Shown here: one piece after another, positions 1 to 8,284 of the stretch
How the letters are laid out: each line of letters starts with the position of its first letter
Position numbering within the stretch: the first letter of the stretch is position 1
Origin: JBCBDX01 sp039822005
Lineage (GTDB): Bacteria > Pseudomonadota > Alphaproteobacteria > Rhizobiales > Rhizobiaceae
Reading direction: 5' to 3'
Assembly: GCA_039822005.1 (NCBI GenBank)
Contig: JBCBMZ010000001.1
Span: 1 to 64,000, forward strand
Length of the DNA: 64,000 nt
Translations under genes and position numbers: made by a program
The notes under the pieces: model-generated
Told to the model about the DNA's origin: nothing
The model's input: the letters and a program-made list of their open reading frames with translations, nothing else
Database searches by the model: none

Positions 1-2
1 CA

Positions 3-248
3 GGTCGTCTACTGCAGAAAATTGAAGAGCTCACTCTCTATACAATTGAACAGCAAGGCGATATTCGCGTTCTCAAACAACCAGCAGCAGTTTCTAAACT
101 TGTCAAAGGCGCTCACAGGACACGCGCCCGATCTGGCAAAGCCCTTGGCGCCGCAGATGCTCGACTACTGGCTTTTTTCGGAAATACGCGTGGCAAAGCT
201 ACAAACAGCGGAACAATTTCAAAACCGGATATTGCGTGTGGACTATGA
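3..248 (+). CDS. 3' end of a second copy of the fibre-like secreted protein gene (partial, chimeric tail)
   Basis: Frame 3 is open from the window edge to a TGA at 246-248. Its first 22 or so residues (GRLLQKIEELTLYTIEQQ and on) match the C-terminal coiled coil of the protein encoded at 506-1681 on the other strand. At DNA level, bases 1-69 match the complement of 547-615 with one mismatch (base 58). After base 69 the similarity stops and the frame continues into sequence that makes better sense in frame 1 as a sulfotransferase. I infer that a paralogue of the 506-1681 gene lies left of the window and that its last residues were replaced by out-of-frame sulfotransferase DNA. The gene body is not visible, so confidence is limited. 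Confidence 0.5.
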   Translation, partial: GRLLQKIEELTLYTIEQQGDIRVLKQPAAVSKLVKGAHRTRARSGKALGAADARLLAFFGNTRGKATNSGTISKPDIACGL

Positions 249-456
249 CAGGCTCTGTACGGACCCGACGGACGGGATCGGTAAAATTGTCAGGTTTCTT
301 GGCGAGTCAGCCGACGCGAGCCTTGTCGGGGACGTTCAAGCCCTCATCAAGCCAACCAGTCAGGGGCGCTACCGGGATGAAGACCTGACCATCTTTTCAG
401 TTGCGCAACTTCAAGCTGTCGAAAGGCTGGGTTTTCAGATCGATCGTCAGGCGTGA
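70..456 (+). pseudogene. Sulfotransferase C-terminal remnant
   Basis: From about base 70, frame 1 encodes a typical sulfotransferase C-terminal half: AFSNNQQQF resembles the region after the RDxRD motif, then ILRVDYDRLCTDP (the usual V/R-Y-E-D-L segment) and a closing SQGRYRDEDLTIF, as in PAPS-dependent sulfotransferases. The PAPS-binding P-loop half is absent because the upstream DNA is the duplicated end of a fibre-like gene. The first in-frame ATG (22-24) lies inside that foreign segment, so a translated product would be an inactive chimera of 144 residues. A bidirectional terminator follows directly. I call it a truncated gene; the alternative is a misassembly at a repeat. Confidence 0.6.
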
Positions 457-457
457 A

Positions 458-484
458 AAACCGGCCTGCAATTGCAGACCGGTT
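458..484. terminator. Bidirectional intrinsic terminator
   Basis: The arms are AAACCGGcCTGCAA and TTGCAGaCCGGTTT, a 14-bp stem with one mismatch. Read leftward, the stem is followed by several T residues, as expected for the end of the minus-strand gene at 506-1681. Read rightward it is followed by TTTACTTT. It sits between two converging reading frames and probably ends both transcripts. Confidence 0.75.
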
Positions 485-505
485 TACTTTCTCCACAAGT
501 CCGGA

Positions 506-1681
506 TTAGCCGGCGTCTTGTATCAGCTTCAGCTTTGATTTCAGATCGCGAATATCGTCTTGCTGTTCAATTGTATAGAGAGTGAGCTCTTCAATTTTCT
601 GCAGTAGACGACCTGACATGTTTTGCAAGTTGATGCCGTCACGCTTCATGTCAGCTTCGCTTGGAATGTCTGGCAAGTGACGGTTTTCCTGAATAAACGC
701 CTGAACGTCATCGAGCGATGGAAGCACATAGTCGTCCTGGAAAACAAAGTCCGCACAAGCGCCATCAACCTCCGTACACTGCCCGGAAATGGTCACATCG
801 CCTGAAACAAACAAGTCGCCATTGACTTCTACGTCATCGGCTGCCGGAAAACCTACACGAAGAAGGTTTTCGACTGCATCATCGTCCAGTTTGAACGGCT
901 TGTTGCCACCATCAAGGCCGATGTTGAAGCGTCCCGAGCCAGCATTGTTCTCGAGAAACCATGAACGACCGGTCACACCACCGGAACCTGTTGTTTCCAA
1001 TAAGATAGTAGCATTGGAACCGCCGGTATTGACGTGAAGTGCTTCACCGGGATTGGCTTCACGGAAGCCGATATTGCCGGAAGCAGATACGTAAAGTGCA
1101 TTTGTGGGCGCATTGGGGATGATCTTGAACGGCAACTTGCTGCCATTGCTGACATCACGCACAAAGAAGTTTGTTTCGTTACCGGCAATATCCCAGACTT
1201 GAGACTGGAAACCTGAACTGCCATCCTGTTCAAGGCGCATGGTCGGTGAGTCGCCATCAACGACATGGAACTCTACAACCGGACTGTTGGTTCCCAAACC
1301 AAGGTCGCCATCATCTTCAAGATAAAGCGCGTTATTGGGCGCGCCGGCCTCGATGGTGAATGGTACGCGGCTACCGGTTACATCGGTAATGCTGAATTTA
1401 TTGCGGCCACCATTGTCGCTCTCGTTAATCGTGATCTCCCAGTCATTATTCGGGAATGATCCGGAAGCCGATGTGTCGTCAAACTTGATCCGCAGGTTGT
1501 TTTCCTTCAGACGAATCGTGTCAAAGCTAAAGCTCTCACTGGTTGTACAATCAATACCAACACAGGTACTGCCCTGAACAATGAGGTCAGTGGCAAAAAC
1601 CTGAGCGGCATTGGCTTGGGATGCAAAAAGGAGCGCGCCCGATGCGAGCAAGCTCTTGGTCATGGTTCCTTGTTGAGTCAT
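506..1681 (-). CDS. Secreted fibre-like protein with chaperone-like C-terminal tail
   Basis: A 391-residue protein with a signal peptide (hydrophobic stretch after MTKSLLAS, likely cleavage after SQANA). The body holds repeated beta-rich units, each with a segment like PFTIEAGAPNNALYLEDDGD or PFKIIPNAPTNALYVSASGN, as in fibre or stalk proteins. The C-terminus (NRHLPDIPSEADM, then a KIEELTLYTIEQQ coiled coil) resembles the tail of S74-peptidase/tail-fibre-type surface proteins known mainly from Bacteroidetes. The start overlaps the stop of the upstream gene by ATGA, which supports translational coupling. A role in surface decoration or adhesion is inferred from its place in a glycan region. 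Its 3' end is duplicated in inverted orientation at bases 1-69. Confidence 0.75.
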   Translation of the reverse strand: MTQQGTMTKSLLASGALLFASQANAAQVFATDLIVQGSTCVGIDCTTSESFSFDTIRLKENNLRIKFDDTSASGSFPNNDWEITINESDNGGRNKFSITDVTGSRVPFTIEAGAPNNALYLEDDGDLGLGTNSPVVEFHVVDGDSPTMRLEQDGSSGFQSQVWDIAGNETNFFVRDVSNGSKLPFKIIPNAPTNALYVSASGNIGFREANPGEALHVNTGGSNATILLETTGSGGVTGRSWFLENNAGSGRFNIGLDGGNKPFKLDDDAVENLLRVGFPAADDVEVNGDLFVSGDVTISGQCTEVDGACADFVFQDDYVLPSLDDVQAFIQENRHLPDIPSEADMKRDGINLQNMSGRLLQKIEELTLYTIEQQDDIRDLKSKLKLIQDAG

Positions 1682-2115
1682 TCTTCAGCCCCTTGCTTCA
1701 TGACATCTTTGATTACACCTTCGGCGGCGGCGAAACTTCCTGAAAAGCCAACTCCTTTAGGTATTTGGTTGGGATCAAGGCTGCCACGACCATTGTCCAT
1801 GACAGTATTGACAGAGACAAATTCATCGGTGGCTGCGGTCAGATTGTAGCTATAAAGGCCACTGCCTGTGCCGCCGGTCTTGATCAGGTCGAGCGATACT
1901 GAACCGCCGTCGGCACAAGAACGCGCATTGTATCCTTCAGGTCCACTAATAGTGAGACAAACATTAAAGTATCCAGAGCCCAAATTCACACGAACCTGGG
2001 ATCCCTTTGCTTGAAACTGCGATTCTTCTAAATCGCTGGCTTGGGCGGACGAAAACAAAATCATCCCGCTTGCCGCGAATGCAAATACAGATATTTTGAA
2101 AGTCAATTGATACAC
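1678..2115 (-). CDS. Small secreted protein of unknown function
   Basis: A 145-residue protein starting at GTG, with a signal peptide (hydrophobic FAFAASGMILFSSAQAS). The mature part is small, rich in Gly, Ser and Asn, and has two cysteines (VCLTISGPEG and ARSCADGG) that could form a disulfide. It is the first gene of a two-gene unit and overlaps the fibre-like gene by four bases. I do not recognise the family. The beta-strand-like composition and coupling to the fibre-like protein suggest that both act at the cell surface. Confidence 0.65.
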   Translation of the reverse strand: MYQLTFKISVFAFAASGMILFSSAQASDLEESQFQAKGSQVRVNLGSGYFNVCLTISGPEGYNARSCADGGSVSLDLIKTGGTGSGLYSYNLTAATDEFVSVNTVMDNGRGSLDPNQIPKGVGFSGSFAAAEGVIKDVMKQGAEE

Positions 2116-2268
2116 CCCATTTTAATTGCCCTAAAGAAGATAGCACGAACACTGGTGGATAACAATTGAACATGACGTTGCGTAAAAAAATAAATGTTGA
2201 GCGCAAATATTGTATTTTTTACTTCTTTTTTGTCAGCGTTTGATCCAGTTTGACAGCGTGGCGACCGT

Positions 2269-4407
2269 TTGGACAGCCTATTCCGGCCCGACAATTCGCA
2301 TGCTAAACGCAGGCGAAACGGGTATGTGTCATTGGTTCGCGCGGATAAAAGTCTGGGACGTAAGGAGCAAAACGACCCCAGTGCATTTCTAGTTTTGGGC
2401 ATGCACCGATCCGGCACGAGCGCCGTGTCGCGCACACTTAACCTTTTGGGTGCAGCGCTTCCGGGCAAACTCATCGGTGCCAATGAATTTAACGAAAAGG
2501 GCCATTGGGAACCGATTGAGCTCGTTGCATTCAACGATCGTTTGCTAACGGCGATTGGCAGCCATTGGTCTGCCCTGCGCGCGATCGACATGGAACGGCT
2601 GGACAATTCATACACATGGGCAATCGAGTTGGAAAAACTGATCAACGCCAACTATCCGGGCGGCAAGGACATCGTCATCAAAGACCCACGCCTTTGCCTG
2701 CTCGCGCCGATTTACATCCAGGTTCTTGCCAAAATGGGTTATCAGCTTCGCTTCCTGATCCCTTTTCGCGACCCGGCTGAAGTAACAGCCTCTCTGAAGA
2801 AGCGTGACGGGATGAACCGGCGCTATGCCGCGCTTCTTTGGCTGCGCCATGTCCTGGAAGCGGAGCGGCAGACACGCCAATTCGACAGACACATTTTTGC
2901 ATATGACGACTTTTTAGGTGACTGGCGCAGCGCTTTGGGGCCAACGCTCAGTTGGTTTTTTGACCGTTCCTTGCATGATGATGCGCCCACGATTGCTGCA
3001 ATCGAAGAAAATCTTGTTCCCGGCCTTCGTCATCACCGGCATGAAGGGGCAAATGATGAAGAACATGGACCCATGGGTAAATGGGCAGACACCGCCTATG
3101 AGATGTTCAGGCGCTGCGACGGGACACTCGACGAGGTCGAACAGGTAGCGCTCGACGTCCTGTATGCCAATTTGCAAGTTGCCGGTTCACTCGCGGACGC
3201 CCTGAAAAATGATCCCGTGGAAAAAGAAAAAGATGTGCGATTGCAGCAGATGGCCAAAGCACAAAACCTTTTGAGATCGGAACTAGATGCGATGAAAGAA
3301 CGCATAGCAGCCGATGAAGCCAATGACATCATCACCACGCTGAAGACCGAACTTGAGGATGAAAAGACGGCGCTGGCCTACGAGACCATGTTGCGCGAGG
3401 AAGGTGTTGTCAGTGACCACAAGCCCGATGGCTTTGATGCACTTAAGCCACTTGCGACGGTGGTTATCCCCGTTAAAAACGGCTTGCCGGAATTTGAACG
3501 CGTCATCGGTGCGCTTGAAACCCAAAAGCTCGATGAAGCATTCGAAGTCATCATTATTGATTCCGGCTCGTCTGACCGATCACTGGATGTCGTCCCGAAA
3601 GCCGATCCCCGCTTTCGTATCGTGCGAATACAGTCTTCCTTTTTCGGGCATGGCAAGACCCGGAACTTCGGCGCCAAACTTGCGCGCGGCAAATATTGTG
3701 CGTTTTTAACGCACGATGCCTGCCCGGTTGACGATCATTGGCTGGCGGCACTTTTGACCCCGATGGAAGCAGACAATGAAATTGCTGGCGTTTTCGGGAA
3801 GCACATCGCCTATGAAACCGCTTCGCCCTTCACCCGTTGGGAGCTGGAAACTCATTTTGGCGGCTTGGGCAATTGGCCGGTCATCAAGCTTGATGATGCA
3901 CGCCGATATGTACGCGATCAGGGACTACGTCAGGTTTATCATTTTTACTCGGACAATTCATCGGCGTTCAGACGGGCAATTTGGGAAAAACATCCATACC
4001 CGAATGTGAACTTTGCCGAAGACCAGCTGTGGGCCAAGAAAATCGTCGAAGCTGGATACAAGAAAGCATTTGCCGCTGATTCTGTCGTCTACCATTCGCA
4101 TGACTACACTTTGTGGGAACGGGTTCAGCGGTCCTACGATGAATCCAAGGCCCTGCGTGAACTGTTGGGTTATGAGCTGTGCCCCAACCTGAAACATTTG
4201 TTGGGCCAAACATGGCGCACGAGCTGGCGTGACTTCAACTTGGCGTACAAAGAAGGATGGTGGCGCACACATCCGCTTCAGGTGTTGCGCCAACCGTTTG
4301 ATAATCTGGCTCGACAAATAGGCTATTATCTTGGCACCCGTGATAATGCCGTATCGCGCCGCAATGACGTGTTGCTTTCGCGGGATCGTTCTTTGAAGGC
4401 CACCTAG
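2269..4407 (+). CDS. Fused sulfotransferase and family 2 glycosyltransferase
   Basis: A 712-residue two-domain enzyme. Residues about 40-300 form a PAPS-dependent sulfotransferase with the 5'-phosphosulfate loop GMHRSGTSAVSR (44-55) and FRDPAEVTASL as the 3'-phosphate region. A charged, helical linker (about 310-385) leads to a GT-A glycosyltransferase (396-620) with VVIPVKNG, IIIDSGSSDRS and AEDQLWAKKI. The usual DDD/DxD is represented by LTHDAC, as in rhamnosyltransferase-like GT2 proteins. It probably adds and sulfates a sugar on a surface polysaccharide. The longest frame starts at TTG 2269 without a clear ribosome site; GTG 2326 is possible, and ATG 2401 would cut the P-loop. The start is uncertain. 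Confidence 0.85.
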   Translation: MDSLFRPDNSHAKRRRNGYVSLVRADKSLGRKEQNDPSAFLVLGMHRSGTSAVSRTLNLLGAALPGKLIGANEFNEKGHWEPIELVAFNDRLLTAIGSHWSALRAIDMERLDNSYTWAIELEKLINANYPGGKDIVIKDPRLCLLAPIYIQVLAKMGYQLRFLIPFRDPAEVTASLKKRDGMNRRYAALLWLRHVLEAERQTRQFDRHIFAYDDFLGDWRSALGPTLSWFFDRSLHDDAPTIAAIEENLVPGLRHHRHEGANDEEHGPMGKWADTAYEMFRRCDGTLDEVEQVALDVLYANLQVAGSLADALKNDPVEKEKDVRLQQMAKAQNLLRSELDAMKERIAADEANDIITTLKTELEDEKTALAYETMLREEGVVSDHKPDGFDALKPLATVVIPVKNGLPEFERVIGALETQKLDEAFEVIIIDSGSSDRSLDVVPKADPRFRIVRIQSSFFGHGKTRNFGAKLARGKYCAFLTHDACPVDDHWLAALLTPMEADNEIAGVFGKHIAYETASPFTRWELETHFGGLGNWPVIKLDDARRYVRDQGLRQVYHFYSDNSSAFRRAIWEKHPYPNVNFAEDQLWAKKIVEAGYKKAFAADSVVYHSHDYTLWERVQRSYDESKALRELLGYELCPNLKHLLGQTWRTSWRDFNLAYKEGWWRTHPLQVLRQPFDNLARQIGYYLGTRDNAVSRRNDVLLSRDRSLKAT

Positions 4408-4429
4408 CGGGCTGAACAAAGGTCAAACG

Positions 4430-5650
4430 CTAGAGGCTTCCCAGGAACTCCGCCACCCGGCCAGCTTCATGCTCCCAGCTTTGGTTCAGCGCGCGTTCCC
4501 TGGCTTTGGTAGCGCGTTTTTCCGCTTCCGGCTTGTTGTTCAAACAAGTATCGATCGCCTCTGCGATGCTATCAGGATCCATGTCCGCATACCAAAGTTC
4601 ATCGTCCGACATCAACCACTCCGTGTTGGCGCCTTTATTCATGACGATCGGGCAACCGCATGAAGCCACTTCGAGCGGTAGCAAGGATAGGTTGGTCGAC
4701 GACAAAATAAGTGCTGCGTCACACTGGGAATAAAGATCTGGGAGTTCGCCCAGCGAAATTGTTCCCGCGTTGAGATGATGGAACGGAATTTCATAGTTCG
4801 ACACATCCCAACCTGCGAAAATCACAGCCGCATCCGGGTTCTTTTCACACACCTTTTGAAGAGCGAGCAATCCAACTTCAAAGCACCGGCGCGGCGTTAC
4901 CGGCCGGGCGTAGAAAAAGATGTTTCGGTGGGCAGACGGACGCTTTTCCGTTTGCACATAGAACTCTTTGTCGACGCCGAACTGATAGCCAAACGTCTTC
5001 ATCCCATAATCCGAAGCCAGTTTTTCGGCCAACCAGGTACCGGCGGTGATGCCGGTCAATCCCAACTTGTAGGTATTTTCCGCAAAGGCAGATTCGCTGC
5101 CCTCGCTGTAGAACATCGGCTCAAAATCCTGAACGAAATACAATTTGTGCATGGCATCGCGGTATTTTGCGACCCAATAAGCTGTTTCCCATGAAGTCGC
5201 GACCACGAACTGGGAGGGCTCAATGCTTTTGACGTCCAGCGAAATGGTTAGGCCATTGTCCGGAAACCACTGATCGAGAGCCGCTTTTGCCTCTTCCGCG
5301 CTACCCCAACGATGAGGCTCCATGACAACCACATGCTGGTTGGGGAAACCTTGCGCGCGCAAGTGGGTCATCATGCGGAAGATATTGATATGGCCACCCG
5401 AAGAGGCATTAAAGTCAGGGATGAGCCAAGACATTGACCCCTGGGGTACATTGTCCGGGGTGATCTTCAGTCCGATACCAGTGGGTTCGCCCAGGATAAA
5501 ACCATAGTGCCCGATCGGGTCAATTTTCGGTGCCACAGCTTCTGTTGTTTTCATCGCAACATGGTGGACTGATTTGGTGACAGCTGATCGCACGCCATGG
5601 GTTCGGGCCAGGTTCGTAAACTGCCTGGCTCTTGTCAGCAGCCGTTTCAT
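4430..5650 (-). CDS. WsaF-like glycosyltransferase, GT4 fold
   Basis: A 406-residue glycosyltransferase resembling the C-terminal part of rhamnan synthesis proteins such as WsaF. The N-terminal Rossmann half has MSWLIPDFNASSGGHINIF (near residue 80) and LYFVQDFEPMFYSEGS. The nucleotide-sugar half has NIFFYARPVTPRRCFEVGL, IFAGWDVSNYEIPFH and LLPLEVASCGCPIVMN, where Glu is the usual GT4 acidic residue. ATG 5650 is preferred over ATG 5662 because GGGAG lies six bases upstream. It converges on the sulfotransferase-GT2 gene and probably adds deoxyhexose to the same glycan. Confidence 0.85.
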   Translation of the reverse strand: MKRLLTRARQFTNLARTHGVRSAVTKSVHHVAMKTTEAVAPKIDPIGHYGFILGEPTGIGLKITPDNVPQGSMSWLIPDFNASSGGHINIFRMMTHLRAQGFPNQHVVVMEPHRWGSAEEAKAALDQWFPDNGLTISLDVKSIEPSQFVVATSWETAYWVAKYRDAMHKLYFVQDFEPMFYSEGSESAFAENTYKLGLTGITAGTWLAEKLASDYGMKTFGYQFGVDKEFYVQTEKRPSAHRNIFFYARPVTPRRCFEVGLLALQKVCEKNPDAAVIFAGWDVSNYEIPFHHLNAGTISLGELPDLYSQCDAALILSSTNLSLLPLEVASCGCPIVMNKGANTEWLMSDDELWYADMDPDSIAEAIDTCLNNKPEAEKRATKARERALNQSWEHEAGRVAEFLGSL

Positions 5651-5829
5651 TGTATCTCCCATACAATTTCTGGTTGTATTTCCAATGATGTTTGACAGCC
5701 ATACGCCGAGTAAGCGATGAACAGCAAGGTGCTCGCCCTACCCATTAGGTTTTCAATCAACTGTTTCTCAAATGCCCCGGTGACTTCAATTGCCAATGTC
5801 ACCTATTGCGGATATGCGGTACTCATTTG

Positions 5830-6642
5830 ATGCTACAGAAGCAAGCGAAAGTGCAAAGAAACAGCTGGTCAATTGGCGCCGACACCATGCGGCGGGGGTT
5901 TGGAAAATCATCCGTTTGGTTGGCGCTTGCCAGTGAGGACATTTCCGATCAACACAAGCTCACGCTTTTGGGCCCGCTCTGGGTTCTTGTGAGCTATTTT
6001 GCCTTTACGCTGACCTTTATTTTCATTTTCGGGCGCAGTGAGGGCGAAAAGGACTATCCAACCTATGTGGCTATCGGACTCATGCTCTGGCTGTATATGC
6101 TCGAAGTTGTCACCAAAGGCATCATGCTGTTCAACGGCGAAGAAAGCATGATCAAAGGTACTCCTCTGCCGCTTTCGGTCTACGTGTTCCGGCTTTCGGC
6201 GCAATGTGTCATGCGCGGCGCTTATGCCCTTTTTGGTTGTCTGATTATTATGGTCATCACAGGCCCGCCCTTTGAGGTTTTCTGGTTTTTATCCCTCGTC
6301 AGTATCATTTTGGTGGTGCTTATCACCCCGGCGGCAATCACACTCTTGGCGATTACCGGCGCGTACTTTCCCGACATGAGATTTGTCGTTTCCAACGCGA
6401 TGCGTCTTGGCATGTTTTTAACGCCGGTTTTTTGGACCAATCCTGGTCAGGATTCCGTTCGCGCTTTTCTTTCTGATTGGAATCCTTTCGCATGGTTTCT
6501 AAACCTTGCACGCGGTCCCGTCCTGGACGGCAATTTTCCTGCCAATATCCTTCTGCAATGCACAGCCCTTGGTCTTGTTTTGTGGTTGCTGGCGATTGTG
6601 CTACTCGGCCGCACTGCTAACCGTATCCCATTCATCCTTTAA
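5830..6642 (+). CDS. ABC-2 type polysaccharide export permease
   Basis: An integral membrane protein of about 270 residues of the Wzm/KpsM/RfbA type. The amphipathic N-terminal segment (LALASEDISDQHKLTLLGPLW) precedes six hydrophobic helices, ending in the conserved NPFAWFLNLARGPVLDG region and two last helices. It should form the membrane channel that exports undecaprenyl-linked glycan with the ATPase encoded next; its stop overlaps that start by one base (TAATG). Start choice is unsure: TTG 5806 extends the frame, ATG 5830 is used here, and ATG 5887 is also possible. No strong ribosome site distinguishes them. Confidence 0.9.
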   Translation: MLQKQAKVQRNSWSIGADTMRRGFGKSSVWLALASEDISDQHKLTLLGPLWVLVSYFAFTLTFIFIFGRSEGEKDYPTYVAIGLMLWLYMLEVVTKGIMLFNGEESMIKGTPLPLSVYVFRLSAQCVMRGAYALFGCLIIMVITGPPFEVFWFLSLVSIILVVLITPAAITLLAITGAYFPDMRFVVSNAMRLGMFLTPVFWTNPGQDSVRAFLSDWNPFAWFLNLARGPVLDGNFPANILLQCTALGLVLWLLAIVLLGRTANRIPFIL

Positions 6643-7379
6643 TGACCTATGTTCGTGCCGACCGACTTGCCTTGACGTACAGGCCTCCCCAACGAGCCCT
6701 GTTTCAGGCCCCTCGCGCGCTGCGCCCAGCCGGTACCAATGTTGAAATGTTCAAGCCGCTCGGTGACGTCCAAGCACTTCATGACATCAGTTTTGAGCTA
6801 ACCGATGGGATGAGGCTCGGCCTCGTCGGACACAATGGTGCTGGCAAGACCACCCTATTGAAGCTGTTGTTCGGCATATTCATCCCAACGGCCGGAACCA
6901 TTGAAGTTGATGGCCGGCGCGATGCTCTTTTCAACATCAATCTTGGTTTTCGGCGCAACGCGACCGGCCGCCGAAACATCTATCTTCGAGGTCTGATCAA
7001 TGGGCGTACAAAGGAAGAAATCGCCACTCTCGAGGAAGGGATCATCGCTTTTAGTGAGCTTGGCGACTTTATCGACGCGCCTATGAAAACCTATAGCGCA
7101 GGCATGGCAGCACGTTTGGCTTTTTCCATCGCAACAGCGCTCGAGCCCGATATTCTCCTCATGGATGAATGGATTGGTGCCGGTGACCCTGAGTTTCAAG
7201 AAAAAGCCCGCGCACGCATGCAGCAGCTGGCTGAAAAGGCATCAATCATGGTGCTGGCTTCACACAATTATGCGTTGCTGCGCCGGGTGTGCACCCACAT
7301 TTTGGAGCTTGAACACGGTACCATGAAACAGCTTTGTGAAGCGGAACCGTTCTTCCGTGAGCACGCGAGGCGCAATTGA
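6642..7379 (+). CDS. ABC polysaccharide export ATP-binding protein
   Basis: A 245-residue ATPase of the Wzt/KpsT group. Walker A is GHNGAGKTT (near residue 64), the signature is YSAGM, Walker B is ILLMDEW, and the switch histidine is in VLASHNYALL. The C-terminal carbohydrate-recognition domain of long Wzt proteins is missing, so export is probably of the KpsT or short-Wzt kind that does not read a modified glycan end. It overlaps the permease stop by one base and the next gene by one base, so permease, ATPase and epimerase form one operon. Confidence 0.93.
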   Translation: MTYVRADRLALTYRPPQRALFQAPRALRPAGTNVEMFKPLGDVQALHDISFELTDGMRLGLVGHNGAGKTTLLKLLFGIFIPTAGTIEVDGRRDALFNINLGFRRNATGRRNIYLRGLINGRTKEEIATLEEGIIAFSELGDFIDAPMKTYSAGMAARLAFSIATALEPDILLMDEWIGAGDPEFQEKARARMQQLAEKASIMVLASHNYALLRRVCTHILELEHGTMKQLCEAEPFFREHARRN

Positions 7380-8284
7380 TGATCGGCGTTTACGGCGCAA
7401 ATGGCTTTATAGGGCGCCACCTGACCCGGGCGCTGGTTTTGAGCGGGCACGCAGTGCGTGCCGTTTCCCGTCAGTTCGACAATGCGTTTCGTGATGAGTT
7501 TCAGAGGTGCGTGGATCTGGTAACCGCTGACATTCACAGTCCGTTCGATATGATTGCATCGTTGAACGGATTGGAAACTGCGGTTCAACTCATGTCAACG
7601 TCCAGTCCCGGACTTGGTAATTTTCAACTGATCGAAGATATCGAAGACAATGTCGCGCCGCATGTGCGCTTTCTCCAAGCGGTGCATGAGTCAAAAGTGA
7701 AACGGGTGATATTCGCATCCTCTGGTGGCACCGTTTACGGACCGGACGCCATGGTGCCGACGCCGGAAGACGCGCCCTGTTTTCCCATATCGTCACATGG
7801 GCTGACAAAGCTTTTTCTTGAAAAATACATCAACTTGTTCGGCAAGACGACCGACCTGGAACATTTCATTCTTCGAATTTCCAACCCCTATGGTCCCAGC
7901 CAAACATTTAAGAAACGCCAAGGCTTGATACCGGCGGTCTTGCACCATCACAGGCTCGGTCAACCATTGCCCGTATTTGGCGGCGGAAAGGCACGACGCG
8001 ACTATGTTTATATCGATGATGTCATTGGCGCTTTCTTAAAGGCGGTGGAAGCGTCTGGCAGACCGCGCGAAATCCTGAACATAGGCAGTGGCATCTCGCG
8101 TAGTGTTACTGACGTGATAGGCGCGATCGAAAAAGCCATTGGTGAAAAGGTCGCGATCCGGGAGGTTGAAGCGCGGATATCAGATGTCACAGAGAGCCGC
8201 CTCGACATTTCAAAAGCCGAGGCGGTATTGGGATGGGCGCCAAGCGTTTCGTTTGAAGATGGTTTGAAGAGGACGCTGGCTTAG
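7379..8284 (+). CDS. NAD-dependent sugar epimerase/dehydratase-like protein
   Basis: An extended SDR protein of 301 residues with the Rossmann motif GANGFIGRHL at the N-terminus, FASSGGTVYGPD, and a C-terminal DYVYIDDVIGAFL. It resembles GalE/WcaG nucleotide-sugar enzymes. The usual catalytic YxxxK is replaced: the sequence reads SSHGLTKLFLEKY, so His stands where Tyr is expected and Lys is kept. Activity may therefore be altered or lost. ATG 7379 overlaps the ATPase stop and is preferred over TTG 7376. Its stop TAG interlocks with the fumC stop on the other strand. Confidence 0.88.
   Translation: MIGVYGANGFIGRHLTRALVLSGHAVRAVSRQFDNAFRDEFQRCVDLVTADIHSPFDMIASLNGLETAVQLMSTSSPGLGNFQLIEDIEDNVAPHVRFLQAVHESKVKRVIFASSGGTVYGPDAMVPTPEDAPCFPISSHGLTKLFLEKYINLFGKTTDLEHFILRISNPYGPSQTFKKRQGLIPAVLHHHRLGQPLPVFGGGKARRDYVYIDDVIGAFLKAVEASGRPREILNIGSGISRSVTDVIGAIEKAIGEKVAIREVEARISDVTESRLDISKAEAVLGWAPSVSFEDGLKRTLA

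Noticed and set aside
2103..2651. 182-codon minus-strand frame
   Set aside because: Antisense of the sulfotransferase-GT2 gene and the secreted protein start, with no protein-like composition.
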